A stretch of 64,000 bases of DNA from Ramlibacter cellulosilyticus. GTDB taxonomy: Bacteria; Pseudomonadota; Gammaproteobacteria; Burkholderiales; Burkholderiaceae_C. Shown one piece after another: positions 16,435-24,403 of the stretch. Both the position numbers and the translations under genes were made by a program. The notes below the pieces were generated by a model, which was not told the origin of the DNA, did not search any database, and saw nothing but the letters and a program-made list of their open reading frames with translations. Numbering within the stretch: the stretch's first letter is position 1; each line of letters starts with the position of its first letter. Location: the NCBI RefSeq assembly GCF_014297465.1, contig NZ_JACORT010000006.1, positions 1-64,000 on the forward strand, given 5' to 3'.

Positions 16435-16850
16435 TTGGCCGTGCCGGTCGTGCCGGTGGTGCTGCCCGTGGGGGCGCCGGTCGCGCCGGTGCTGCCGGTC
16501 GTGGAGCCCATGCTGCTGCCGGTGCCGGTGGTGCTGCCCGCCGTGGAGCCGGAGCCCATGTCGGTGCTGGTGCCCGGGGTGGTAGCGGTGCCGGCGCCCA
16601 TGGAGGTGCCGCTGCCGGTGGTCGTGTCGGTGGTGGACGGGGTCGTGCCCATCGAGCCGCTGGCGGTCGTGCTGTTGGTCGTGTCGCTCGGCGTCGTCGT
16701 CGTCGACGGCAACGTGCTGGAAGTCGTGGACGAAGAGGTGGAGCTGTCGGTGGCGGCGGTGCCCGCCTCATCCTTCTTGCCGCAAGCGCTCAGCGTCAGG
16801 GCAGCCATCAGGGCCAGGGCGGCGCATTGCGCGATCGGGGACTTGATCAT
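16431..16850 (-). CDS. Thr/Ser/Gly-rich putative lipoprotein
   Basis: The 139-residue product has a lipobox LTLSAC (Cys23). The mature part is almost entirely Thr, Ser, Gly, Ala, Met and Asp, with repeats of the form TTGSGTSMG. The ATG at 16850 is preceded by AAGGAG, so it is preferred over a longer upstream frame. It is coupled to the next lipoprotein gene through a 4-nt overlap. No function is recognised. Confidence 0.72.
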   Translation of the reverse strand: MIKSPIAQCAALALMAALTLSACGKKDEAGTAATDSSTSSSTTSSTLPSTTTTPSDTTNSTTASGSMGTTPSTTDTTTGSGTSMGAGTATTPGTSTDMGSGSTAGSTTGTGSSMGSTTGSTGATGAPTGSTTGTTGTAK

Positions 16851-17015
16851 CAGGAACTCCTTGGTTTCGAATCGGATTGCATCGAGAGAGATGACAGCGG
16901 GTTGGCCCCGTTGCCTGCGGCTCACTTTAGTGGGCGATCTCTTCGGCCATGTCGTCTCGCACTGTCGAAGGCTGTAGGACAAGGCACGGCCGGAACGCCG
17001 CGCCTTGCAGCCTCC

Positions 17016-17525
17016 TCAAGCGAGCGCCGAGGCCAGCGCATCTTCGCGCAGGGCATCCGATACGGCGCGCAATTCTTCCTTGCGAATCGTGAGCGAACGT
17101 GCAAGCGACTGCAGGTCCAGGCGCGACGCGAGCGCGCGGTTGAAGACCTGCTCGCGCTCCTGCCGCACGTGCCGCGCGACGTACTCGGCGAGCACCGCGA
17201 CGCGCGCGTCGTACAGCTCGTCTTCCGGCGACGTCGACAGGATCTGCGCGACGAATTCGCGCTGGCTGCCGTGCTGTTCCTCCGCCTCGTCGACGAGATC
17301 CTCGTCGTTCAGCGCATCGCGCACGGCAGGGTAGAACAGCTCTTCCTCCAGGCGTGCATGGATGGTGAGCTCCATGCAGATCTCCTCGGCCAGCGCGCGG
17401 CGTTGCAGCGCCGGCGCGCCGGTGCGCACGAGGTCGCGGTAGGACTCGAACATCGCGTGCACCGCGAGGTGGTCCGCATCCAGCAGGTCGATGGCGTCGG
17501 GAGCCTGTTTCTTGGTGGTGTGCAT
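17016..17525 (-). CDS. Hemerythrin domain protein
   Basis: The 169-residue protein has the hemerythrin HHE pattern: H19 in DADHLAVH, H56-x3-E60 in IHARLEEE, H85 in EEQH, and H119 followed by acidic residues in RHVRQERE. These residues bind a di-iron centre for O2, NO or redox sensing, or for repair of iron-sulfur proteins. It is cytoplasmic and stands alone on the minus strand, next to small stress-type genes. Confidence 0.88.
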   Translation of the reverse strand: MHTTKKQAPDAIDLLDADHLAVHAMFESYRDLVRTGAPALQRRALAEEICMELTIHARLEEELFYPAVRDALNDEDLVDEAEEQHGSQREFVAQILSTSPEDELYDARVAVLAEYVARHVRQEREQVFNRALASRLDLQSLARSLTIRKEELRAVSDALREDALASALA

Positions 17526-17547
17526 GGGGCGTCTCCGTCGGAATGCG

Positions 17548-17721
17548 TCAGCCGCGGCCGTTGCGCTCTGCCTTGGTCTTGACGAACTGTTGCATCACGG
17601 GCGCCGCGGGCGAGCCGCGATTGGCGCCCGTGGGAGCCGGTTGCAGCTCCTCCTGGCGCTCCGCGCGCGTGCGTTCCTTGCGTGCGGCCTGCGGCCGCGG
17701 GGTCTTGGGCGTGGGATTCAT
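17548..17721 (-). CDS. Small basic hydrophilic protein (57 residues), hypothetical
   Basis: The reading frame begins at an ATG preceded by GAAAGAG and gives a product rich in Pro, Arg, Lys, Glu and Ala with no hydrophobic segment. Support comes from its upstream region: a TTTAGAGTGG box (minus strand, 17739-17748) and the bipartite motif shared with three other stress-type genes. No family is recognised. Confidence 0.55.
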   Translation of the reverse strand: MNPTPKTPRPQAARKERTRAERQEELQPAPTGANRGSPAAPVMQQFVKTKAERNGRG

Positions 17722-17764
17722 GGCTCTTTCTCGTCGTACCACTCTAAAGATGCACGCGCCCGGC

Positions 17765-17796
17765 GCTGTCAGTGCGAAGACGTCAGTCATGTAGGA
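17765..17796 (-). promoter_or_regulatory. Bipartite motif (TCCTAC-N18-CTGACAG) upstream of the 57-residue gene
   Basis: On the minus strand TCCTAC and CTGACAG are 18 nt apart. The same pair recurs at 20683-20714, 22091-22122 and 29084-29114. A -10-like TTTAGAGTGG follows at 17739-17748. The function is inferred from recurrence only. Confidence 0.5.
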
Positions 17797-17806
17797 AAGC
17801 CCTCCT

Positions 17807-19135
17807 TCAAGCCCGGCCGCGCGGGCGGCGCAAGGCACGCTCGTACGCCGCCATGAGCGGCGTGACGGAGACTCCGTGCACGACGATCGACGTGACCACC
17901 ACCGACAAGGTGAGCGCCACGAGCGGATCGGCCAGGTGGCGCGGCAATCCGTGGTTCAGCGCGTACATGAGGTAGTAGAGCGAACCCACCCCGCGGATGC
18001 CGAACCATCCGATCAGCAGGCGCTGGCCGCGCGAGACCGGCGACCGCGCCAGGCCCAGCCGTACCGAGAGCGGACGGATCACGAGCAGCAGCAGCGGCAC
18101 GAACCACCACGCCGCGCTTTCCCACGCGACGGCCCACAGCAGCGCGCCGATGGTGATCACCACGGCGACTTCGCCGATGCGCTCCGCCTGTTCGTTGAAC
18201 GCGAGCACGGCGCGCGCCATGAACGCGGGCGCGTGGCGAGGGTCGACCGCGACCTGGTGCGCCAGGGTGCGGTCCGCATCCACCAGCGCCTCTTCCACCT
18301 TCGCGAGGCTCGCGTCGCCGCCGGACTGCCGTTGCTCGAGGCGGCGCAAGGCCACGCCGGCCGCGAACACCGCGAGGAAGCCGTACGCGTGGAGCTCCAG
18401 GGCCGTGCCGTACGCGAGTCCGATGAGTCCCAGCGCGAGGAAGTCGTCGAGGCCCACGGCCTCCTTGTGCTCGCGCCGCAGGTACAGCACGAGGCGGCCC
18501 ACCGCGAGGCCCAGCACCCAGCCGCACGCCAGTCCCGCGGCGGTCGCCCACACCACGTCGACGGCGAGCCACTTCCAGCCGCCGGCGCCGAGATCGTGCA
18601 GGCCGAGGAGGCCGAGGCCCAGCATCACGAAAGGAAAGGCACTGCCGTCGTTGAGTCCGCCCTCGCCGGTGAGCGCGAAGCGCAGCTTGTCCTGGTCGCC
18701 CGGCTCGTGCAGCTGCACGTCCGACGCGAGCACGGGATCGGTGGGCGCGAGGATGGCACCGAGCAGGATGCAGGCACCGGCGGGCAGCCCGAGGAAGAAG
18801 TACGCGGCCAGCGCGATCAGCGCAATGGTGATCACCATCGACGTGAGCGCCAGCCGCACCGGCAGCAGCCAGCGCCGGTCGCGCAGGCCGGGGCTCAGCT
18901 TCAGCCCCGCCGTGAACAGCGACAGCAGCACCACCACTTCCGCGACGTGCTCCAGGATCGGTGCATGCGTGCGCGGCTGCGGTGCGACGAGATACAGCAG
19001 CAGCGGGCTGACGGCGAGGCCCACCAGCAGGTACAGCATGGCGGTCGACAGCGGCAGGCGCTTGAGCACGCTGCCGGCGAGCGCCATCAGCACGAGCAGC
19101 AGGCCGACGATGAGGGACCAGAGGGCGGTTTGCAT
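17807..19135 (-). CDS. CPA1-type Na+(K+)/H+ antiporter
   Basis: The 442-residue protein is hydrophobic, with about twelve helices. It has family motifs such as LGAILAPTDPVLASDVQ and LTGEGGLNDGSAFPFV, the latter containing the conserved acidic pair region of NhaP/NHE antiporters. It should move protons into the cell against sodium or potassium. The ATG at 19135 begins MQTALWSLIVG, a first helix; a longer in-frame extension would run into a family C repeat. Monocistronic. Confidence 0.9.
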   Translation of the reverse strand: MQTALWSLIVGLLLVLMALAGSVLKRLPLSTAMLYLLVGLAVSPLLLYLVAPQPRTHAPILEHVAEVVVLLSLFTAGLKLSPGLRDRRWLLPVRLALTSMVITIALIALAAYFFLGLPAGACILLGAILAPTDPVLASDVQLHEPGDQDKLRFALTGEGGLNDGSAFPFVMLGLGLLGLHDLGAGGWKWLAVDVVWATAAGLACGWVLGLAVGRLVLYLRREHKEAVGLDDFLALGLIGLAYGTALELHAYGFLAVFAAGVALRRLEQRQSGGDASLAKVEEALVDADRTLAHQVAVDPRHAPAFMARAVLAFNEQAERIGEVAVVITIGALLWAVAWESAAWWFVPLLLLVIRPLSVRLGLARSPVSRGQRLLIGWFGIRGVGSLYYLMYALNHGLPRHLADPLVALTLSVVVTSIVVHGVSVTPLMAAYERALRRPRGRA

Positions 19136-19141
19136 CGCTAC

Positions 19142-19243
19142 CGTCACCCCCGCGGAGGCGGGGGCCCAGGGCGTGGGAAGAGCTGCGCCCGCAACGCGGG
19201 CGCAGTCCGATAGCACTGGTTTCCCGCCTTCGCGGGAATGACG
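19142..19243. repeat. Family C intergenic repeat (GTCATTCCCGCGAAGGCGGG type)
   Basis: Inverted ends CGTCACCCCCGCGGAGGCGG and CCCGCCTTCGCGGGAATGACG enclose a short GC-rich centre. A second full copy is at 32013-32109, and shorter hairpins of the same kind are at 21768-21793 and 25914-25940. This is a widespread proteobacterial intergenic repeat type. Confidence 0.78.
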
Positions 19244-19253
19244 AGCCCCTTCT

Positions 19254-20072
19254 TCAGAGCCGCCCGAGCGCGGACAGCAGCGCCTTGCGCACGGTGGGGA
19301 AGCGATGCACGTCGCTGTGGCCCGCGCCGTCGACGCGCAGCAGCTGCGCCGAGCGCATCGCGCTGCACAGCTTCTCGCTGTGGTGGATCGGGATGAGCTC
19401 GTCCTTCTCGCCGTGGATCAGCATCACGGGGCCGAGCAGCTTCGCCGCATGCTCCAGCGTCTGCAGCGGGTAGCGCAGCACCTGGATCGGCACCCAGGGA
19501 TACAGTTCCGCCGCCAGAGCCTTCATGCTGCTGTACGGCGACACGAGCAGGGTGAGGTCCGGCGCCCGCCCGTTGGAGCACAGGTCGGCCGCGAGCCCCG
19601 CCGCGAGGCCGGTGCCCAGCGACTGGCCGGAGATGACGACGCGCCTGCCTTCGTACATGGGCGCGAAGTGCTGCCAGACCGACAGCACGTCGGCGCGCAG
19701 CTGCTCCTCGCTCTCGATCTGGCCGCTGCTCTTGCCGAAGCCGCGGTAGTCGAACATCACGACGTCGAAGTTCGCCTGGCGGAAGGCATCCAGCTCCACG
19801 AACCACTTCTTCAGGTTGCCGGAATTGCCGTGCAGGAAGAAGAAGACGCCCCGCGGATCGGGCCGCCGCATGTGCGCGACCGACAGCCGCGCGCCGGGCA
19901 CCTCGACGAAGAACTCGCGCGTGTCCGGATCGTTGCAGATCGGATCGTCCTGCGGCAGCGGATCCGGTTCGAACAGCAGGCGTTCCTGGCGGAAGTACAG
20001 CCATCCGATGGCACCGGCGTAGATCGCGCCGATGGCCAGGAGGACCGAGGCGGAGAAGATCGCGTAGACCAT
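19254..20072 (-). CDS. Membrane-anchored alpha/beta hydrolase (YfhR/BEM46-like)
   Basis: The 272-residue protein has one N-terminal hydrophobic helix (residues 3-27), then an alpha/beta hydrolase domain. The nucleophile elbow is ISGQSLGTG (Ser151), the acid is in HGEKDELIP, and the histidine is in GAGHSD. The HGNSGN stretch forms the oxyanion region. The family has ill-defined serine hydrolase activity; it would act at the inner membrane. The start is supported by GGAGGCAAC before ATG. Confidence 0.86.
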   Translation of the reverse strand: MVYAIFSASVLLAIGAIYAGAIGWLYFRQERLLFEPDPLPQDDPICNDPDTREFFVEVPGARLSVAHMRRPDPRGVFFFLHGNSGNLKKWFVELDAFRQANFDVVMFDYRGFGKSSGQIESEEQLRADVLSVWQHFAPMYEGRRVVISGQSLGTGLAAGLAADLCSNGRAPDLTLLVSPYSSMKALAAELYPWVPIQVLRYPLQTLEHAAKLLGPVMLIHGEKDELIPIHHSEKLCSAMRSAQLLRVDGAGHSDVHRFPTVRKALLSALGRL

Positions 20073-20094
20073 GTTGCCTCCTCCCCGGACCGCG

Positions 20095-20598
20095 CTAGCG
20101 ACCGCGTTTGGCATCGGGATCGCTCGGACCGTTGCGGTCGGACAGGCCGGGGTTCGGCGCCCCCAGGCGGCCGCTGTCGCTCGCGAATTTCTCGTTCCAG
20201 GTGCCGCCGGCACCCGTCACCTTGCCGCGCGGATGGACTTCGTCGGTGCCGTCGTCGAAGTTCAGGGCACCGCCGCCCGCGGGCGGTGCGTCGTCCGCCG
20301 CGCCGTGGTCACGTTCGTTGACGCCGGAGGGGGACACGAGGTCCGGCTGGTTGTCGCTGGTGATGCCGACCTTGGCCGGCCCGTCGCCACGGTAGTCCTG
20401 CGCGGAGGGCGATTCGCTGGAGACCGGCATGCCCTTTTCTTCGCCGGCGGTGGGCCGGTCGCGACGCTGGCCGACGCCCGGCGCGTCGCCGGTGCCGCGG
20501 GCGGAGGCCTGGCCGTCGGTGGCCTGGTTCACGTCCGGCGAGGGCCGGTCGTCGTCCTTGCGCGGCATCCCGTCGCGGGATTGTTCCTGGTTGGGCAT
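20095..20598 (-). CDS. Hydrophilic, probably disordered protein (167 residues)
   Basis: The product is rich in Asp, Gly, Pro, Arg, Gln and Ser and lacks hydrophobic segments, resembling stress-induced hydrophilins. The ATG at 20598 has a good AAGGAG site 8 nt upstream; an in-frame ATG ten codons earlier (20628) is weaker. The upstream bipartite motif at 20683-20714 is shared with three other genes. The function is unknown; a general stress role is inferred from composition and promoter only. Confidence 0.65.
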   Translation of the reverse strand: MPNQEQSRDGMPRKDDDRPSPDVNQATDGQASARGTGDAPGVGQRRDRPTAGEEKGMPVSSESPSAQDYRGDGPAKVGITSDNQPDLVSPSGVNERDHGAADDAPPAGGGALNFDDGTDEVHPRGKVTGAGGTWNEKFASDSGRLGAPNPGLSDRNGPSDPDAKRGR

Positions 20599-20682
20599 CG
20601 CGGACTCCTTTTCCTTGGTGTTTTCCATTGGCTGCCTTTCGGCAGTCCCATGGCAGGAGTGTTCGCGCCGCGCAATCGCTGA

Positions 20683-20714
20683 CCTGTCGGTTCCGCCCGG
20701 GGTCTCGCGTAGGA
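20683..20714 (-). promoter_or_regulatory. Bipartite motif (TCCTAC-N18-CCGACAGG) upstream of the hydrophilic protein gene
   Basis: TCCTACGCG and GAACCGACAGG are separated as in the copy ahead of the Ser-rich gene at 22009, with near-identical flanks. It lies 85 nt before the chosen start codon. Confidence 0.55.
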
Positions 20715-20741
20715 GCCGGGCGCGGGGCCCGGCAGGAGGGC

Positions 20742-21455
20742 CTACCCTTCGCGGTAAAGCTGCCGCAGCGCGGCACGCTCGGCATCCCGCAGGCGCAGGC
20801 CCTCGCGCAGGTAGGTTTCCAGCGAACCGTAGCGCGCGTCCACTTCGTCCAGCGCGGCCTGCAGGAAAGCAGGCTGCACGCGCCACAGCACTTCCATGGC
20901 CTCGCGCGGAAGCCCGAGCCGCGACGCCTCGGGAAGCACCAGGCGGTCGTTCGTCAGCAGGTAGTCGCGCATCACTTCCTCGTCGGGCACGCCCAGCGCC
21001 TTGAGCAGGAGGGCCGCGGCGAAGCCGGTGCGGTCCTTGCCCGCGGTGCAGTGGAAGACGGTGGGTTCGTCGGAGGCGAGCAGGTGCTGGAAGAACTCCG
21101 CGAAGCGCTCCGTGTTGTGGCGCACGAAGCCGCGGTAGGTGTCCTGCATGTGGACGGCGACGAGATCGCCCGTGAGGCGCTCGCCCGCCTCGCGCATCTC
21201 GGCCAGCTTCTGCACGATGGTCGGCTCGATCGGCAGCGAGTGCACGGTGACTTGCTCGAGCCGGCAGGCGGCGCTGGTGCGCTCGTGCACGCCGCGGAAA
21301 TCGAGCACGCGCGTGATGCCCAGCGCGCGGATCTGGGCGGCGTCGGCGGCGTCCAGGGCGCCGAGGTGGTCGGAGCGGTACAGCTTGCGCAGGGGCAGCC
21401 CGGGCACGGACCCCACGCCCACGCGGCGGAAGTTGGAGGAACTCGCGAAGCGCAT
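20742..21455 (-). CDS. Tyrosine/dual-specificity protein phosphatase
   Basis: The 237-residue cytoplasmic protein has the CX5R active-site loop HCTAGKDRTG, with Cys136 and Arg142. It also has the N-terminal block VPGLPLRKLYRSDHLG typical of bacterial PTP-like phosphatases (family Y_phosphatase3). It would remove phosphate from phosphotyrosine, phosphoserine or phosphoinositides. The start at 21455 was chosen because the conserved domain begins within 20 residues; there is no strong ribosome site. Confidence 0.88.
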   Translation of the reverse strand: MRFASSSNFRRVGVGSVPGLPLRKLYRSDHLGALDAADAAQIRALGITRVLDFRGVHERTSAACRLEQVTVHSLPIEPTIVQKLAEMREAGERLTGDLVAVHMQDTYRGFVRHNTERFAEFFQHLLASDEPTVFHCTAGKDRTGFAAALLLKALGVPDEEVMRDYLLTNDRLVLPEASRLGLPREAMEVLWRVQPAFLQAALDEVDARYGSLETYLREGLRLRDAERAALRQLYREG

Positions 21456-21474
21456 CCCTCCATTGTCGCGGAGC

Positions 21475-21699
21475 CTACTTCGATCGGCTCGACTCGCTCG
21501 CGACACCCCCGCCGCCCTGGGCGTCGGCATCGCGCAGGTCGGGCGTGCCCTCGCTGGGTGCGCGCTCGTTGGCGCCGCCGTCCGGGTTGCCGGACTGCGC
21601 GCCGCTGTTGGCCTGCCCGCGGCTGCCGCGGGCGCCTTCGTTGCCGGGGCTCTTCGTGCTGGGGAGGGTGGCGGCGTCGTCGGGTCGTTGGGAATTCAT
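21475..21699 (-). CDS. Small hydrophilic hypothetical protein (74 residues)
   Basis: The product is rich in Gly, Ser, Asn, Ala and Asp and resembles in composition the disordered protein at 20095-20598. A weak GAGATC precedes the ATG. No family is recognised. Its position among similar small genes is the main support. Confidence 0.5.
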   Translation of the reverse strand: MNSQRPDDAATLPSTKSPGNEGARGSRGQANSGAQSGNPDGGANERAPSEGTPDLRDADAQGGGGVASESSRSK

Positions 21700-21767
21700 G
21701 GGATCTCGTGTGCCGGAAAGAAGAATGCCTGGCGGCGCGAGCGGCCAGGCATGTAGGGAGGCCCTAG

Positions 21768-21793
21768 GGATCCCGGCTTGCGCCGGGATGACG
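21768..21793. repeat. Short family C-type hairpin repeat
   Basis: ATCCCGGCTTGCGCCGGGAT forms a perfect stem followed by GACG, as in the widespread GTCATCCCGGC-type repeats. Confidence 0.6.
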
Positions 21794-21823
21794 TGACTCG
21801 CGCGGCTGCGCCGCGACGTCACG

Positions 21824-22009
21824 TCACTTGCTCGAAGCCTTGGAAGAGCGGCTGGAGCTGCCGGAACCCTTGCTGCCCGAGCTCTTGCTGGCGCTGGCGC
21901 GGCCGCTGGAAGAACGGCTGGAGGCGCTGGCCTTGCCGCCCTTGCTCGCGCTCGACTTGCTCGGCGACGAGGAGGACTTGGAGGAAGAAGAAGAACTGCG
22001 CGATGCCAT
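21824..22009 (-). CDS. Ser/Lys-rich low-complexity protein (61 residues)
   Basis: After MASR the product is almost only Ser, Lys, Ala, Gly and Arg. It resembles the C-terminal repeats of the larger protein at 55702-56322. A clear GGAG site lies 7 nt before the ATG, and the bipartite upstream motif is at 22091-22122. It is likely a basic, disordered, nucleic-acid-binding protein, comparable in composition to histone H1-like bacterial proteins; this is inference. Confidence 0.65.
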   Translation of the reverse strand: MASRSSSSSSKSSSSPSKSSASKGGKASASSRSSSGRASASKSSGSKGSGSSSRSSKASSK

Positions 22010-22090
22010 AGCTTGCTCCTTTGGATGCATGAACGGCCGCTTGTTCCTGCTTGCGGCCACCCGCTCAATCTAGGCAGACCAATCACGGAG

Positions 22091-22122
22091 CCTGTCGGTT
22101 CACCCTGCGGCTCCGCGTAGGA
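22091..22122 (-). promoter_or_regulatory. Bipartite motif (TCCTAC-N18-CCGACAGG) upstream of the Ser/Lys-rich gene
   Basis: The minus strand reads TCCTACGCGGAGCC and then GTGAACCGACAGG. A TAGATT box follows about 20 nt downstream of CCGACA. The motif begins 82 nt before the start codon, almost the same distance as at 20683 (85) and 29084 (88). The rest of the 22010-22269 gap shows nothing else. Confidence 0.55.
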
Positions 22123-22269
22123 ATCGCCCTGCCCCTGGCGATCCATCGCTTGGCGGATGGAGGCACCCGCGTCAAGAGCGGCACTGTAGGCCGCACGTTG
22201 GCAGTGTTTGTAGGCCGTGCACCGCGCGAGGCGTAGGACGTGCTCGCTTCCGCGGCGCACGCGGGAACT

Positions 22270-24342
22270 TCAGCGCCAGGCCGCGCGCGCCCGCGCGCGC
22301 ACCTGCATCACCGGCGCCTGCGGCTGCGCGTGCGCGCCGGCGTGCGCCGCGTCGGCCTGCGGCCAGGCCAGCTGCTCGAAGTGCGCCAGCATCGCCTCGG
22401 TGATGAAGCGCGTGCGCCCCGCGTACACGTGGCGGTCGCCGCCGCCCGCCTGCTGCGAGACGTAGAAGCGCTGCGGCACGAGCAGGTGCAGGTGCTCCTT
22501 CGCGCGCGTCATCGCGACGTAGAGCAGGCGGCGCTCCTCCTCCAGTTCCTCCGTCGTGCCCGTGGCCATGTCGCTCGGGATGCAGCCATCCACCACGTTG
22601 AGCACGTGCACGGCCTTCCACTCCTGGCCCTTCGCGCTGTGGATCGTCGAGAGGATCAGGTAGTCCTCGTCGCGCAGCGGCGGCCCGCTCTGGTCGCTGG
22701 TCACCTCCGGCGGGTCCAGCGTGAGCTCGGTGAGGAAGCGTTCGCGGCTCGCGTAGCCGGCGGCCAGGCGCGCGAGCTGCTCCACGTCGAGCTTCCGGAC
22801 CTGCGCGTCGTCGTGCATGCGCTCCAGCATCGGCAGGTACCAGGTCTTGGCCAGCTCCATGTCCGCGGGCCAGGCGAGCCCGGGCTCTTGCAGTTGCGCG
22901 AGCAGCGCGGCGAGCCGCGTCCACTCCGCCTTCGCCGCGGCCGGCGGCTCGAAGGCCTGCAGGGCCTGGTGCGGGTCGCTCGCTTCCGCCATCGCATCGA
23001 GCAGGCGCGTCGCCGTCGCCGCGCCTATGCCCGGCACGAGCTGCGCCACGCGGAAGCCCGCCATGCGACCGCGCGGGTTGTGCGCGAAGCGCAGCACGGC
23101 CATCACGTCCTTGATGTGCGCCGCCTCCAGGAACTTGAGCCCGCCGAACTTCACGAAGGGGATGTTGCGCCGGGCGAGTTCGAGTTCGAGGGCGGCGCTG
23201 TGGTGGCTGGCGCGGAACAGCACCGACTGCGCCTTCAGCGTGCTGCCCGCCTCGCGCTGCCGCAGCACCTGGTCGGCCACCCAGCGGGCCTGCTGGGCCT
23301 CGTCGGGCACCAGCACCAGCTGCGCGCGGTTGCTCGAGGCCTTGTCGGTGAACAGGTCCTTGGCGTGGCGTTCGCGCGCGGCGGCGATCACGGCATTGCT
23401 CGCGTCCAGGATGGGCTGCGTGCTGCGGTAGTTGCGCTCCAGCGTGACGATGCGCGCCTCCTGCGTGAACTGGCGCGGGAAGTCGAGGATGTTGCGCACC
23501 GTGGCGCCGCGGAAGGCGTAGATGCTCTGCGCGTCGTCGCCCACGACGGTGACGCCCTGCCCCGTGGGCTTCATCGCGAGCAGGATCTCGGCCTGCAGCC
23601 GGTTGGTGTCCTGGTATTCGTCGACGAGCAGGTGGTCGAAGCGGGCGCCGATCTCCTCGGCGAGGGTCGGCTCGGCCACCATGTCGGCCCAGAAGGCGAG
23701 CAGGTCGTCGTAGTCCAGCACGTTCTGCTGCTGCTTGGCCTCCACGTAGGCGCCGAACAGCTTCTTCAGCTCGTCCTCCCACTGCGTGCACCAGGGGTAG
23801 ACGGACTGCAGCACGAGGTGCAGCGGCTCGCGCGTGTTCATCACGCGCGAATAGATGCCCAGGCAGGTGCCCTTGAGCGGGAAGCGCTTCTTCGTGTCGG
23901 AGAAGCCGATCTCGTGCCGCACCATCCCGATCAGGTCCTCGGCGTCGCCGCGGTCGTGGATGGTGAAGTTCTCCTCCAGGCCGATGCGCGGCGCGTATTC
24001 GCGCAGCAGGCGCGCGCCGATCGCATGGAAGGTGCCGCTCCACGGCAGGTTGGGCATCTGCTGCGTGCCGGCGAGCCCCAGCGCCTTCTGCAGCACGCTG
24101 CCCGCGCGGCGCTCCATCTCCTGCGCGGCGCGGCGGCTGAAGGTGAGCAGCATCATGCGCTGGGGGTCGGCGCCGTGGCGGATCAGGTTCGCGACGCGGT
24201 GCGCAAGCGTGTTGGTCTTGCCGGAGCCCGCGCCCGCGATGACGAGCAGCGGCCGGGTGTCGCCCGCGGTCTCGCCCGTGCCGTGGGTCGCGGCTTCGCG
24301 CTGCTGCGGGTTCAGGGATTCGAGCGGATCGGGGTACTGCAT
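22270..24342 (-). CDS. UvrD/Rep-family ATP-dependent DNA helicase
   Basis: The 690-residue superfamily 1A helicase has Walker A GAGSGKTN at 37-44, motif II VDEYQDTN, motif III GDDAQSIYAFRGA, motif IV-type LERNYRST, and motif VI YVAMTRAKEH. It differs from the canonical uvrD at 42496-44880, which is longer, so the window encodes two related helicases. It probably unwinds DNA in repair or replication restart. The ATG at 24342 starts MQYPDPLESLNPQQ, where the conserved Q-motif begins. Confidence 0.92.
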   Translation of the reverse strand: MQYPDPLESLNPQQREAATHGTGETAGDTRPLLVIAGAGSGKTNTLAHRVANLIRHGADPQRMMLLTFSRRAAQEMERRAGSVLQKALGLAGTQQMPNLPWSGTFHAIGARLLREYAPRIGLEENFTIHDRGDAEDLIGMVRHEIGFSDTKKRFPLKGTCLGIYSRVMNTREPLHLVLQSVYPWCTQWEDELKKLFGAYVEAKQQQNVLDYDDLLAFWADMVAEPTLAEEIGARFDHLLVDEYQDTNRLQAEILLAMKPTGQGVTVVGDDAQSIYAFRGATVRNILDFPRQFTQEARIVTLERNYRSTQPILDASNAVIAAARERHAKDLFTDKASSNRAQLVLVPDEAQQARWVADQVLRQREAGSTLKAQSVLFRASHHSAALELELARRNIPFVKFGGLKFLEAAHIKDVMAVLRFAHNPRGRMAGFRVAQLVPGIGAATATRLLDAMAEASDPHQALQAFEPPAAAKAEWTRLAALLAQLQEPGLAWPADMELAKTWYLPMLERMHDDAQVRKLDVEQLARLAAGYASRERFLTELTLDPPEVTSDQSGPPLRDEDYLILSTIHSAKGQEWKAVHVLNVVDGCIPSDMATGTTEELEEERRLLYVAMTRAKEHLHLLVPQRFYVSQQAGGGDRHVYAGRTRFITEAMLAHFEQLAWPQADAAHAGAHAQPQAPVMQVRARARAAWR

Positions 24343-24352
24343 GGTCCTGGTT

Positions 24353-24384
24353 GCTGGGGTGCGCTTCGCGCAACCCAGCCTACT
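24353..24384. repeat. Single-arm family A repeat between divergent genes
   Basis: GCTGGGGTGCGCTTCGCG with CAACCCAGCCTAC forms a stem-loop inside the 61-nt gap between the helicase and DUF72 genes, where the promoters must also lie. Confidence 0.7.
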
Positions 24385-24403
24385 GACCCTGTATATTAAT
24401 CCA

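Noticed and set aside
20599-20628. Longer start (ATG at 20628) for the hydrophilic protein
   Set aside because: The downstream ATG has a clearly better AAGGAG site; the upstream one has only GAAAGGCAGCC.
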